Positions 53,594 through 62,614 of a stretch of 64,000 bases of DNA are shown in pieces. The DNA lies in assembly GCA_025517525.1 (NCBI GenBank), contig JAOPJZ010000018.1, positions 1 to 64,000 of the forward strand, given 5' to 3'. The notes under the pieces were generated by a model. It saw only the letters and a program-made list of their open reading frames with translations, was not told the DNA's origin and did not search any database. Made by a program: the position numbers and the translations under genes. The stretch is from Natronosalvus hydrolyticus. Its GTDB lineage: Archaea > Halobacteriota > Halobacteria > Halobacteriales > Natrialbaceae. Position 1 is the first letter of the stretch; every line of letters begins with the position of its first letter.

Positions 53594-53740
53594 GGGGCTT
53601 TCGGCGTAGTTGCGGAGCGCGTTGCTCGAGTGAGTGCTCCAGGACATGATAACTTCTCGAGTACCTGGGGTGTCCGCCACAGCAACGGCATCGTCGAGCC
53701 GCAGGTTTATACGCGAAGCCGACCCAACCGACAGGTATCC

Positions 53741-55237
53741 ATGGCAGGCCCGATTCCGGCACTCGAGGAATGCGCAACCGCCTGCGCGGAGTACCTCTAT
53801 GACAGCGAGCGCGTCCTTTTGGCGTCACACATCGACGCCGACGGCCTGACGAGTGCCGCCATTGCCGCCAGCGCCCTCGAACGCGCGGGCCTGCCCTTCG
53901 AAACCGTCTTCGAAAAACAGCTCGATGCCGACGCGATTGCAGCCATCGCCGACACCGATTACGACACCGTCCTGTTCACCGACTTCGGCAGCGGCCAGCT
54001 CGACGTCATCGCCGAACACGAGGCGGCGGAGGCGTTCACCCCCGTCATCGCCGACCACCACCAGCCCGCCGAGGCCGAGACGACCTACCACCTGAACCCC
54101 CTGTTGTTCGGCATCAACGGCGCGTCGGAACTCTCCGGCGCCGGCGCGAGTTACGTTCTCGCTCGAGCGCTCGCGGCCGTTGCTACCGACGGAGACCCGG
54201 TGTCCGAATCGCCCGCGGCGACGACTGACGGCGGGACGACGCTCACCCCCACTGGAGAACCACCGCGTGCGGACAACCGCGACCTGGCCGGCCTCGCCGT
54301 CGTGGGTGCCGTCGGGGACATGCAGGCTTCGGGCGGCGAACTCCACGGCGCGAACGCCACTATCGTCGAGGAGGGCCTCGAGGCAGGGGTCCTCGAGACG
54401 GCGACCGACCTGGCACTGTACGGCAAACAGACCCGTCCCCTGCCGAAACTGCTCGAATACGCCAGCGACGTCCGGATTCCGGGGGTTTCGAACGACCAGA
54501 ACGGGGCGCTTCGATTCCTCGACGGACTGGACCTCGAATTACGCGAGGACGGCGAGTGGCGCTGCTGGGTCGACCTCACGAGCGAGGAAAAACAGACCGT
54601 CGCGAGCGCGCTGGTCCAGAAAGCCGTCACCAGCGGCGTGCCCGCCCACAAAATCGACGACCTCGTGGCCACCAGCTACGCCCTGGCCACCGAACCCCTC
54701 GGCACCGAACTCCGGGATGCAAGCGAGTTTTCGACGCTGCTCAACGCCACCGCGCGCTACGAACGCGCCGACGTCGGCCTCGGCGTCTGTCTCGGCGACC
54801 GGGATGGGGCGCTCGAGCGCGCTCGGCAGTTGCTTCGCGAACACCGGCGCAACCTCTCGAACGGCATCGACCTCGTCACCGAAGAAGGCGTGACGAAAGA
54901 AGACCACCTTCAGTGGTTCCACGCGGATGATCGCATCCGCGAAACCATCGTCGGAATTGTCGCCGGTATGGCTGTCGGAAACGCCGGTATCAGCCCTCGC
55001 CTCCCGATTCTCGCCTTTGCAAACAAAAACAAGGACGAGGTCAAAGTCTCCGCTCGCGGCACCCACTCGCTGGTTAGACAGGGACTCGACCTCTCGGTCG
55101 TCGTCGGCGAGGCGTCTCGAGCCGTGGGCGGCGACGGCGGCGGTCACGACGTGGCTGCCGGCGCCACCGTTCCCCGCGGGAAAGAGGAAGCGTTTCTCGA
55201 GCGGGCCGACGAAATCGTCGGCGAGCAACTGTCGTAG
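53741..55237 (+). CDS. DHH-family single-strand nuclease/phosphoesterase (RecJ/GAN-like)
   Basis: 498-residue DHH phosphoesterase. Motifs: LASHIDADGLTSAA (metal ligands), LFTDFGSGQ, VIADHHQPAE (DHH motif) and near the C-terminus GGDGGGHDVAAGATVP (DHHA1 GGGH motif). Archaeal relatives are RecJ-like nucleases, some associated with GINS in the replication helicase. A haloarchaeal insertion rich in Pro/Thr/Asp lies around residues 150-190. The TATA-like box at 53706 supports the ATG at 53741. Confidence 0.88.
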   Translation: MAGPIPALEECATACAEYLYDSERVLLASHIDADGLTSAAIAASALERAGLPFETVFEKQLDADAIAAIADTDYDTVLFTDFGSGQLDVIAEHEAAEAFTPVIADHHQPAEAETTYHLNPLLFGINGASELSGAGASYVLARALAAVATDGDPVSESPAATTDGGTTLTPTGEPPRADNRDLAGLAVVGAVGDMQASGGELHGANATIVEEGLEAGVLETATDLALYGKQTRPLPKLLEYASDVRIPGVSNDQNGALRFLDGLDLELREDGEWRCWVDLTSEEKQTVASALVQKAVTSGVPAHKIDDLVATSYALATEPLGTELRDASEFSTLLNATARYERADVGLGVCLGDRDGALERARQLLREHRRNLSNGIDLVTEEGVTKEDHLQWFHADDRIRETIVGIVAGMAVGNAGISPRLPILAFANKNKDEVKVSARGTHSLVRQGLDLSVVVGEASRAVGGDGGGHDVAAGATVPRGKEEAFLERADEIVGEQLS

Positions 55238-55349
55238 GCCGTTTTTCCGATGTGGTGACTCCGTTCGTCATCGAGAGTGCTACGTTTCCGTATGCTCGAA
55301 TGAACAGCCCGATGAACCAAATTTTGTATTGCAATATAGAGTTTATCGG

Positions 55350-55517
55350 ATGTCGTTCGTCGATACAACAGGCGAGCGCAACCAGTTCGGGTTTGAGAAG
55401 ACGTCAGTGCGGGTTCTGGTCCGAGCCATGGTGGAGTTCCTCACGAGCAGATGTCTCATTCCGAAGCGCCCCAGATCGCCCTCGAGAGAACGGCACGGCC
55501 ACTCTGACGGTCGGTAA
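55350..55517 (+). CDS. Possible 55-residue protein
   Basis: The frame encodes MSFVDTTGERNQFGFEKTSV...RAMVEFLTSR followed by a basic tail (PKRPRSPSRERHG). The first 35 residues look protein-like, the tail does not. AT-rich AATATAGAG lies only about 15-20 bases upstream. It may be a truncated gene whose 3' part was replaced before the solo IS end at 55543. Confidence 0.25.
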   Translation: MSFVDTTGERNQFGFEKTSVRVLVRAMVEFLTSRCLIPKRPRSPSRERHGHSDGR

Positions 55518-55542
55518 AAAACAGGCCGAGTCGGTTGTTGAC

Positions 55543-55585
55543 ATCCACCCACGACTCAAGTCGTGGGCTTTCTCCTCGAGTCTGT
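55543..55585 (-). mobile_element. Solo left end of an IS200/IS605 element (PATE-like)
   Basis: On the minus strand, TTAC at 55589-55586 is followed by ACAGACTCGAGGAGAAAGCC and the hairpin CCCACGACT/AGTCGTGGG. It matches the left end of the element at 8.1 kb with few differences, including the same TTAC border. No right end, tnpA or tnpB is found nearby. Such solo ends or palindrome-associated elements are known from haloarchaea. No gene is convincingly present in the surrounding gap 55238-55618 apart from the small frame at 55350. Confidence 0.75.
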
Positions 55586-55618
55586 GTAACTCGAATGGCG
55601 ATATGTCAAACGCCAGGT

Positions 55619-56002
55619 TCACTCTCGCGAACAATCGGGAACCGCATTCGATAGCGAGATGTCCTCAAGCGCGCTTTGCAGTTCGATCGGACCGTGGGTC
55701 GCCTCGAGGCGGTCTGTGAGCGTGTGCATACACTTGAGTAAGCCGTCGATAGCGCCGCGTTTGGTCGGTACGTGTCCGATCTGCTCAGTGATCGAGAGTT
55801 CGCCGATGCGGTGGCGACACTGTAGTTCCCAGCACCGGCCGATGCCCAGCGAGGGGTGGGCGCGGTCGGGGATGTCGCGTTCAGCGATCAGCTCGAGTGG
55901 TGGTTGACGCTGCCGGTAGACGAGTCGGTCGTCTCTCACGTCAACCGGCCCCCATCCCGGCGGAAGCGCTTCCTGCGGGATTGGGCGGTGATCGAGGGTC
56001 AT
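55619..56002 (-). CDS. Conserved haloarchaeal protein of unknown function
   Basis: 127-residue soluble protein. The start HRPIPQEALPPGWGPVDVRDD and the core SLGIGRCWELQCRHRIGE with RGAIDGLLKCMHTLTDRL resemble a common haloarchaeal hypothetical family without known function. The GRCWELQCR section is the most protein-like. Its 3' end is 34 bases from the solo IS end, so the C-terminus may be altered. Confidence 0.65.
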   Translation of the reverse strand: MTLDHRPIPQEALPPGWGPVDVRDDRLVYRQRQPPLELIAERDIPDRAHPSLGIGRCWELQCRHRIGELSITEQIGHVPTKRGAIDGLLKCMHTLTDRLEATHGPIELQSALEDISLSNAVPDCSRE

Positions 56003-56136
56003 GCACTGATGGAGTCGCCACCCCTGGATGAATGGGTTCGGCTTGCGTACGCAACCCCGTATGGACTTCCTACTCGAGTATCGACCGCCGAGAGCCTATC
56101 GCCCGATTTTTAGCCTCGAGATACCATCGTCCCCAT

Positions 56137-56448
56137 ATGGCTACCTTCGACCCCGAAAAGTTCGAGGACAAGTACGTCCACTACTTCCCCGAGTTACAGC
56201 GAGCATACAAGAACGCGTTCAACCGAATCAACGAACAGTACGATTCGACGCTGGTCCACGCCATCGACCAGCAGGTGTTGAACGAAAGCGAACCCTTCTA
56301 CGAGGAGGGAGAGTTCCGAATCGAGCTTCCGGATGACCCGTACGATCGGATCACGGGCGTCGTCGTCGAGGAAGAGCAATTCGAAACCGTCCTCGAGGCC
56401 CACATCGAGGCAATCGAGGCCGAACTCGAGCGCGTGTTCAACATCTAG
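56137..56448 (+). CDS. DUF5783 family protein
   Basis: 103-residue acidic protein (MATFDPEKFEDKYVHYFPEL start; LHAIDQQVLNESEPF-like centre; ERVFNI end). It matches the haloarchaeal DUF5783 family; function unknown. A TATA-like ATTTTTAGCC lies about 28 bases before the ATG at 56137. It is followed by the NifU-like gene on the same strand, 77 bases downstream. Confidence 0.85.
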   Translation: MATFDPEKFEDKYVHYFPELQRAYKNAFNRINEQYDSTLVHAIDQQVLNESEPFYEEGEFRIELPDDPYDRITGVVVEEEQFETVLEAHIEAIEAELERVFNI

Positions 56449-56525
56449 TCGGACCATCGAGAGAGTCCAATGTGACGAACATCGACGACGGAAGCTTTAG
56501 GGAGCACGACGCCCAACACGCTTGT

Positions 56526-56876
56526 ATGAGCACGGAGACCCAAGAGGGAGACGACCTCGAAGAGCGCGTGGCGAACTTCCTGCGACGGAACTTTCCACAG
56601 ATCCAGATGCACGGCGGCAGTGCGGCCATCCAGGACATCGACCGCGAAACCGGCGAAGTCCACATCCAGCTTGGCGGTGCCTGCAGCGGCTGTGGCATCT
56701 CCCCGATGACGATTCAGGCGATCAAAAGCCGCATGGTCAAAGAGATTCCCGAGATCACCAAAGTCCACGCCGGCACCGGCATGGACGGCGGAGCGGGCGG
56801 CGGCACGAGCCCATCGTTCCCCGGTGAAACCGTCGACGATGGCGGCGACGACGAAGGCCCACAGGCCCCCTTCTAA
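56526..56876 (+). CDS. NifU C-terminal-domain protein (Fe-S scaffold/carrier)
   Basis: 116-residue protein with a NifU-like domain: RVANFLRRNFPQIQMHGG and the cluster-binding GACSGCGISPMTIQ (CxxC). It assembles or carries Fe-S clusters in the cytoplasm, relevant for the many Fe-S proteins of the cell. A glycine/aspartate-rich tail follows (about residues 88-116). The ATG at MSTETQEG is chosen. Its 3' end overlaps the convergent panE stop by four bases. Confidence 0.9.
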   Translation: MSTETQEGDDLEERVANFLRRNFPQIQMHGGSAAIQDIDRETGEVHIQLGGACSGCGISPMTIQAIKSRMVKEIPEITKVHAGTGMDGGAGGGTSPSFPGETVDDGGDDEGPQAPF

Positions 56877-57772
56877 TCGCTCGCGTTTTTTCGTTCCCAC
56901 GTCTCGAGCAACGCCACGAGCGTCCTGTTTGTCGGCGTCTCGAGCCCTACCGTTTCGGCTTTCGCCAAGACGTAGCCGTTGATCGCCTCGATTTCGGTCC
57001 GTCGACCGGCGTTGACGTCCTGGCGCATCGAGGACGTGTTTTTCGCCGTCGCCCGTGCAACTGACTCGAGTGACTCGAGTGCCACCCGATTCGAGAGTAA
57101 CACGTCGTGTGCCCTGGCCGTGCGGGCGGTTTCACGGACACAGGCACGCGCAAGTTCACGGGCCGGTGCCTCGAGAATCGCGCCGTTTGGGATGTCTGCC
57201 AGGGCCGTAATCGGGTTGATACCGGCGTTAACCGCGAGTTTCTCCCACAGACGGTGTGGCATCGACGCCGAGACCGTCGTCTCGAGGCTGCTCGCGTCGA
57301 ACGCGGCTCCGACCCGGTCTGCGACCGGCGAGGTACCTCCATTGCGAGGACCCAGAACGATCTCACCGAGACCCGTACACCGGACCGTTCCAGGTTCGAT
57401 CAGCAGGGCGCCATAAGTTGCCGTCCCCGCCAGCACGGGTGCCTCGAGATAGCGAGCGAGGCGTTCCTCGTTGCCCATTCCGTTCTGGAGCGAGAGGACC
57501 GCCTCGAACGACCCGGTGGCGAGGGTTTCGGCCGCGCGTTCGGTGTCGAACGATTTGACCGTGACAATCGCCAGGTCGGCCGCGAGCCCGTGGCCGTCGG
57601 TGACAGCCTCAGGGTGTACTGTCGTCTCGAGGGCACCCTCGAGTTTGAGGCCGGTGCGTTCGATGGCTCGAGCGTGGGACTCTCGAGCCACGAGCGTCAC
57701 GTCGTGTTCGGTCGCCAACACCCCACCAATCAGACTGCCGAGACTGCCAGCACCGAAGACGACGATTTCCAT
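56873..57772 (-). CDS. panE: 2-dehydropantoate 2-reductase (ketopantoate reductase)
   Basis: 299-residue NADPH-dependent enzyme of pantothenate and coenzyme A synthesis. The nucleotide-binding start is MEIVVFGAGSLGSLIGG. IVTVKSFDTERAAETL contains the conserved lysine, followed by SLQNGMGNEERLA and later LWEKLAVNAGINPITAL. The C-terminal RRTEIEAINGYV is typical. The start at MEIVVFG removes a 37-residue unlikely extension. Cytosolic; stands alone. Confidence 0.92.
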   Translation of the reverse strand: MEIVVFGAGSLGSLIGGVLATEHDVTLVARESHARAIERTGLKLEGALETTVHPEAVTDGHGLAADLAIVTVKSFDTERAAETLATGSFEAVLSLQNGMGNEERLARYLEAPVLAGTATYGALLIEPGTVRCTGLGEIVLGPRNGGTSPVADRVGAAFDASSLETTVSASMPHRLWEKLAVNAGINPITALADIPNGAILEAPARELARACVRETARTARAHDVLLSNRVALESLESVARATAKNTSSMRQDVNAGRRTEIEAINGYVLAKAETVGLETPTNRTLVALLETWERKNASD

Positions 57773-57913
57773 GACCAGTGGTTCAGTCGGATCGATAAAA
57801 CCGTTTTCCTCCACAGTTCCGGAAGCCGAGATCCACAGAGAGCGCCCGGAAGGAAGGAACATCGGGAGCCACCAATAAATCAAATAATGCGATACAGAAT
57901 AGCGCGTGCTGCG

Positions 57914-58243
57914 TCAGTCTTCGGTCCAGTACGTCAGGTTTTCTTTGGCCGTTCCACAGTTGGGACACGTCTCGGGAAGCCCGTCCGCGATCGCACCCAT
58001 CTCGCCACAGTCGATACAGCGCCACATCAGCTCCGCTTCGCCGAACTCGTGGCCCGCTCGAGCGTGTTCGATGCTCATTGACTCGACGCCCTCGCGCGTG
58101 GTGACGAAGAAGCCACCACGGTCGATCCCGCGGATTGTGCCGAGTTTCGTGCCCTCCTCGTCGTAAACGGTCTCTCCGAACTGGACCTCGTGAACGGCCT
58201 CCACAGCGGACTCCTCGCCGTTTCGTAGCGGTGTTTCACCCAT
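57914..58243 (-). CDS. DUF7130 rubredoxin-like zinc/iron protein
   Basis: 109-residue protein. An N-terminal beta-rich PRC-barrel-like part (VQFGETVYDEEGTKLGTIRGI) is followed by a rubredoxin-like knuckle with CIDCGEMG...CPNCGTAK (two CxxC). It may bind iron or zinc. A TATA-like TAGTTTTATC (about 58266-58275, minus strand) lies 25-28 bases upstream of the ATG at 58243. The function is unknown. Confidence 0.82.
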   Translation of the reverse strand: MGETPLRNGEESAVEAVHEVQFGETVYDEEGTKLGTIRGIDRGGFFVTTREGVESMSIEHARAGHEFGEAELMWRCIDCGEMGAIADGLPETCPNCGTAKENLTYWTED

Positions 58244-58521
58244 ACGCGCGACTCCCACGAGCAGGGAGATAAAACTACGACGCGAGAAAGCGACAGGTGA
58301 GAGAGCCAGAACGTACGGCCGTGAGCGGACGTTCGCCTTTAGCGAACGACCGCTCACCGGGGGAGGGCAGGCGGTCACCCAGGGAACCCGAAGTTGCGGA
58401 CCGATCCGACCGCGAGCGTCGGCGACGCGAGCGGGCCGACGAACCACCGACGGTGGTGAGGACGGCTTTTGGTGGAGATTTTGCCAGTGAGCGGCGTCAG
58501 CCGCGAACGCAGCAAAAGGTC
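58244..58521. other. Structured intergenic region with a 14-bp bipartite hairpin
   Basis: At 58321-58357 GTGAGCGG pairs with CCGCTCAC and, inside, GTTCGC pairs with GCGAAC, closed by loop CTTTA. Further sections (CCACCGACGGTGG near 58445; GCGGCGTCAGCCGC near 58491) are also self-complementary. It lies after polC and upstream of DUF7130, both minus-strand. It may be a terminator, a repeat remnant or an RNA. Confidence 0.5.
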
Positions 58522-61500
58522 CTACATGAAATCCGCGATCCCGCTCTGTTTGTTCTTGTCGTTCTCGAAAATGCTCTCGAGGGACTTCTCGAGCACCTCG
58601 AGTCGCTGTTTCGTGTAGTCCCGACAGCCGTACTCTTCGGCGACGTTGATCGCCGTCTGCATGTACTTGTTCACCGACCCCTGGTGGACCGTCAGGTTGA
58701 CCCGGCCGCCACACTCCCGACAAGATTCAGTTAGTGGCATCCGCCGGAACTTCTCCCCACAGTCGAGACACCGGGTCTCCTGGCGCGAAAACGCCCGCAG
58801 GTTGCCGATCAGGTCCGGCAGGAAGTGGTACTCGATCACCCGTTCGGCGACGTCAGTCTCGTCGACGGCCTCGAGTTTGCGCGCGAGCTCGAGCTGGGCG
58901 TCCATCTTGTCCATCATCGAGCCAAGCGTCTTGTACGCCGAGAGATCCGGCCCCATCGCGATATCCGTGGTGTCGTGGGTGTGTTCGAAGCCGGTGTACT
59001 CCTCGTCAGTGCCGAGGGTGTCTTCGGCGATTTCGACGATATCCTCGACCGCACCCGGGTCGGCTTGCTCGAGGGTCGCCTCGAAAAACTCGCGCGGGTA
59101 TCGCGACGAAACGTCCATATTGTGTGCCTCGTCGTCGATTTCGGAGGGGTCGATCCTCGAGGACATCACGAGAGGGGCGTCCATACGACCGCCTCGCTGA
59201 TCTGGCAAGAATGTTATACTAAAGTTCAATAACCCGTCCATGAGAAGCATCACACAGTCTTCGTCACCGTCACAATTCCTTCGTTTCGCGGCGTGAAAGA
59301 ACGGATGCGCATATCCAACCGCAGCGCTCGTGAAACCAATCACTCTTCCGACAGTTGCTGCCGAGGTGTGCGGTGCCATCCCGAACACCAGTTCGCCGAC
59401 GAGGTCCTGTCTATCCTCGAGTTCGTAATAGCGCTCGAGACCGTAGTACTGCTCGAGCAGGTCATCGATAAACGCGGCGGTCTGCATCATGTGTTCGGCC
59501 GCGCCATCCGAGAGGACGATGTCCTGGACTTTGAGTTCGACCAGCTGGTCCTCGTGGGTGAGCGGTTCGCCGTGGATGTCCTCCTCGTAGCCGAGCGCCT
59601 CAAGTTGGCCGACCGTGACGTCGAGTTCGCTGGCCCGGACCGACGTGACCGGGAGGTCGGTCATGTCGTAGCGAACGGTTCCGTCTTTGAAACTCGAGAC
59701 GTCGTGTTTCGCCCGAAGGATGCCCTTTTCCATCGGTTCGGGAACCTTGATCGCCGAACTCAGGCCCTTGACGCCTTTCAGAATTTCGAAGGCGTTCTCG
59801 CGTTCGCCGACGGCCTCGAGGGCGTCGCGATAGGCCTCGTTGATGTCGATTTCGGTGTACTCGACGCAGGTGGCTTCGACGTCACAGTGGCCACACTCGA
59901 CGCGGCCGGCTTCGTCCGGTTCGATCTGGGTTTCACAGTCCGGACACCGATAGTCCGGCGTCGTCCGTTCGTTACACTCCGGGCAGCGGTTCTTGTAGGT
60001 CTCCTCGCCACAGGACTCACAGCGCTTTCGGCCGACCTGGACCTCGACGACGCCGGGCGTGTCCGACATCGTCTCGGCGTATCGGCCCGCGTCGGCCACG
60101 TTTCGCTGGGCACCGCCGGCTTCGCCGATGGGAAACAGCGTGTGGACGGGTGGGCTCAGGTCGCGACGTTCTGATTTTTCGGGTCGACCCATTCGGCAGC
60201 CGATTCTGGTGGGGGCGCGTTCGCGAATCGTGAAGGGGGCAACCTCGTTTGCGGCCTCGACGGCGTTGTCGCCCACTTCCTCGACGCCCCAGGTCCGCGC
60301 GTGCTGACTGAGGTCGTCGGTCGTCCAGGTTCGCTCGAGGTCCCGTGTCACGCCCAGCGTCCGAGCGAACGGGACCCAGTCGTCGACCTCGAGTCGGTCC
60401 TCACGCTGGCGGTGCTGGATGACGATTGCCTCGAGCGCTCGTCGGGTAGCGTCGGTGTGTTCGAGGACGAGTGTGTCGCCGTCGTTTTCGACGGTTCCCT
60501 CGGTGACCGCGGTTGCGAGGGTCGAAAACGCCTCGACGGAGAGGTCGTGCCACTGGTAGGTGTACTTCGGGTGCAACGGCGCATCGTACTCCGTTGCCCA
60601 CTCGAGAGCTTCCTCGGCGCTCGGGCCCTCGAGGTCGATTCGAGGGTCGTCCTCGAGGGCCTGGACGTCCGCACCGGCGTCCTCGAGGTCCTGAATCCAC
60701 CACTCGAAGACGTACGAGGACGGCGCAAGCGGATGGTTGTTCTCGACGAACTCGCCGTAGTTGACGAGATACTCGCCAGCATCGAGGATCTTTTCGACCC
60801 CGTTTCGCACCTCGAGGGCCTCTTCGACCTCATCGATCCGGCGAACGTCGCCGTTGGCAAGCCGGACGGTGGGGCCTTCGATGCTGTCGACGGGAATAAT
60901 CCCGTGAGCCTTGCCGGGGCGCTCGGTTTTGATCTGGGTGCCCGTCGCGAGGAAATCGTCGACGATGTGCATCGTCGCGGGGTGGACGCCACCCGTGGCG
61001 AATCCGTGATTGCGGGCGCGACCGTACCGGAGTCGAAGGCCACCCTTGGCGGAGGGGTGAGAGAACACCGGGCGACCGGCGATCAGGTCGCGGAGGAACT
61101 TCGTCGCGGGTTCGACTCGAGGTGGCCCCACTAGCTCGTTGCCAGTCGATTGGTCCGGGTCGCTCGAGTCGGAATCATCGTCACTTCCCTCGCTTTCGTC
61201 ATCGGATTCGTCAGGGCTTTCAGCTCCGTCATCGGTTCCCGTTCCCTCGTCACCGGTGTCCTCGTAGTACGTCCCGTCGATGAGGTCCTGGAGCCACGGC
61301 CAGTCGATTTCGTCGAGTTGGGAGGTGTATCGCTGAATTTTGGGCGCTTTGAGTGCGATCCCCTCGGCCATCACCAGACACATGCCGCCACGGGCGGAGT
61401 TGGTGTCGACACGCTCGAGGTCACGAAAGCCCGACACTTCCTCGTCGCCGGTTGCCTCCCCGTCGAGCATGATCGGGAGGTGTTTGGCGATGAATTTGGT

Positions 61501-62103
61501 CTCCTTGTCCTTCGGGGAGTACTGCAGGCCGGTCTCTTTGTCGTAGAGGGCGATCTCTTCGGCGTAGCGCTCGATCTCCTCGCTGCGGGCGTCGTAGGTC
61601 TCGAGGCCCACGAGCGCACGAGTGTAGTCGGCGACGAGCACCGACAGCGCCTGTGCCGTCCCACCCGCCGAACGAATCGGGCCGGCGTAGTAGACGTTGA
61701 CGAACTCGGTGCCGTCGTCGTTCGAAAGGATTTCGACCTTGTCGATGCCCTCGATGGGAGCCGCGACGACCCCCTCGGTCAGCAGTGCGACGGCCGTCCG
61801 GACGGCCCCTTCGACCTTTCCGGCTTTCGTCTCGTAGTCCCCGACACGGCCCTCCGCGAAGTCCTCTGCGAGCGCGAGAGCGGCCTCCTCTCGAGACATC
61901 TCCTGTTCGAGTTCCCGGACGCGTTCGGCAACGCCGCTGATACCCAGAATGTTCTCGACGCGGTCGGCCATGTCCTTGGCGACCGGAATCTCGACTTCCG
62001 GCTTCGGGTCGCTGCCACAGGATTTCGCCGTTTCAGCGACCTCGAGTGCGTCCTCGAGGCCGGTTTCGAGTCGCTCGAAGTATCGTTCGTCTACCCGACG
62101 CAT
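58522..62103 (-). CDS. polC: Archaeal DNA polymerase D large subunit (DP2)
   Basis: 1193-residue catalytic subunit of the archaeal replicative polymerase PolD. The N-terminal core starts MRRVDERYFERLETGLEDAL. Zinc motifs CESCGEETYKNRCPEC and CPDCETQIEP...CGHC lie in the middle. The catalytic region contains HAAKRRNCDGDEDCVMLLMD and GGRMDAPLVMSSRIDP. A C-terminal zinc site (CLDCGEKF...CRECGG) and a PCNA/DP1-binding tail end the protein. No intein is present. An acidic insertion lies near residues 285-320. Codons around 59205-59365 are unusually AT-rich compared with the rest of the gene. Confidence 0.96.
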   Translation of the reverse strand: MRRVDERYFERLETGLEDALEVAETAKSCGSDPKPEVEIPVAKDMADRVENILGISGVAERVRELEQEMSREEAALALAEDFAEGRVGDYETKAGKVEGAVRTAVALLTEGVVAAPIEGIDKVEILSNDDGTEFVNVYYAGPIRSAGGTAQALSVLVADYTRALVGLETYDARSEEIERYAEEIALYDKETGLQYSPKDKETKFIAKHLPIMLDGEATGDEEVSGFRDLERVDTNSARGGMCLVMAEGIALKAPKIQRYTSQLDEIDWPWLQDLIDGTYYEDTGDEGTGTDDGAESPDESDDESEGSDDDSDSSDPDQSTGNELVGPPRVEPATKFLRDLIAGRPVFSHPSAKGGLRLRYGRARNHGFATGGVHPATMHIVDDFLATGTQIKTERPGKAHGIIPVDSIEGPTVRLANGDVRRIDEVEEALEVRNGVEKILDAGEYLVNYGEFVENNHPLAPSSYVFEWWIQDLEDAGADVQALEDDPRIDLEGPSAEEALEWATEYDAPLHPKYTYQWHDLSVEAFSTLATAVTEGTVENDGDTLVLEHTDATRRALEAIVIQHRQREDRLEVDDWVPFARTLGVTRDLERTWTTDDLSQHARTWGVEEVGDNAVEAANEVAPFTIRERAPTRIGCRMGRPEKSERRDLSPPVHTLFPIGEAGGAQRNVADAGRYAETMSDTPGVVEVQVGRKRCESCGEETYKNRCPECNERTTPDYRCPDCETQIEPDEAGRVECGHCDVEATCVEYTEIDINEAYRDALEAVGERENAFEILKGVKGLSSAIKVPEPMEKGILRAKHDVSSFKDGTVRYDMTDLPVTSVRASELDVTVGQLEALGYEEDIHGEPLTHEDQLVELKVQDIVLSDGAAEHMMQTAAFIDDLLEQYYGLERYYELEDRQDLVGELVFGMAPHTSAATVGRVIGFTSAAVGYAHPFFHAAKRRNCDGDEDCVMLLMDGLLNFSITFLPDQRGGRMDAPLVMSSRIDPSEIDDEAHNMDVSSRYPREFFEATLEQADPGAVEDIVEIAEDTLGTDEEYTGFEHTHDTTDIAMGPDLSAYKTLGSMMDKMDAQLELARKLEAVDETDVAERVIEYHFLPDLIGNLRAFSRQETRCLDCGEKFRRMPLTESCRECGGRVNLTVHQGSVNKYMQTAINVAEEYGCRDYTKQRLEVLEKSLESIFENDKNKQSGIADFM

Positions 62104-62104
62104 C

Positions 62105-62524
62105 TTAGAGCCAGAGGTCGAGGTCGGTCGTCTCGTCGTGTGCCCGCTCGAGCGGCTCGTCGAACGTTCGCATGTAGACCTCACCCGCGAAGACCGTCGC
62201 AGCGTTCAGATGGCCCGCGAGGGCCGTCCCGTCCGGTCGCGAGAGGACGGCGTGGGTGTGTGCAAAGCGGTCACCGTCCAGCAGCGAGACGTTACCCACA
62301 CAGCTCGCCACCTCGAGCGGTTCGTCGAACGTGACCGGTTCGTACTCGAGAGTCTCCTGATCGTAAAACCAGACTTCGGCGTCCTGAACGGCACCGAGGG
62401 CGCTAAACCAGGCCGCGTCGGCCTCGACAGCGGTCGCGAGCGCCTCGAGTTCCTCGCGCCAGTCGGCTCCCGTCTCGAGCCGAGCGACGTACTCCCCCGT
62501 CGATTCGACGGCACGATAGTTCAT
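62105..62524 (-). CDS. PPC (DUF296) domain protein
   Basis: 139-residue protein (MNYRAVESTGEYVARLETGAD start). It matches the plants-and-prokaryotes-conserved (PPC/DUF296) domain, with the core AAWFSALGAVQDAEVWFYD and HTHAVLSRPDGTALAGHL; the histidine pair HTH may bind metal. Relatives are small DNA-binding or regulatory trimers. It ends one base before the polC start, so the two genes are one transcription unit and polC translation is likely coupled to it. Confidence 0.88.
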   Translation of the reverse strand: MNYRAVESTGEYVARLETGADWREELEALATAVEADAAWFSALGAVQDAEVWFYDQETLEYEPVTFDEPLEVASCVGNVSLLDGDRFAHTHAVLSRPDGTALAGHLNAATVFAGEVYMRTFDEPLERAHDETTDLDLWL

Positions 62525-62614
62525 ATCGGAGTACTGAACGCGCCAGGGGCAAAATCGTGTCGCTCCGATTGCGGTTGCTCGAGGCCCCTGAAAACGGAGA
62601 AAACGGATCAGCAA

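Noticed and set aside
55238..55618. Complete second copy of the IS200/IS605 element
   Set aside because: Only the left-end hairpin and border are present; no right end or transposase gene lies nearby.
58522..62103. Intein inside polC
   Set aside because: The extein sequence is continuous through the usual insertion site and no splicing or homing domains are present.
60301..62334. Long plus-strand frames opposite polC
   Set aside because: Antisense shadows of the polymerase; no domain or promoter supports them.
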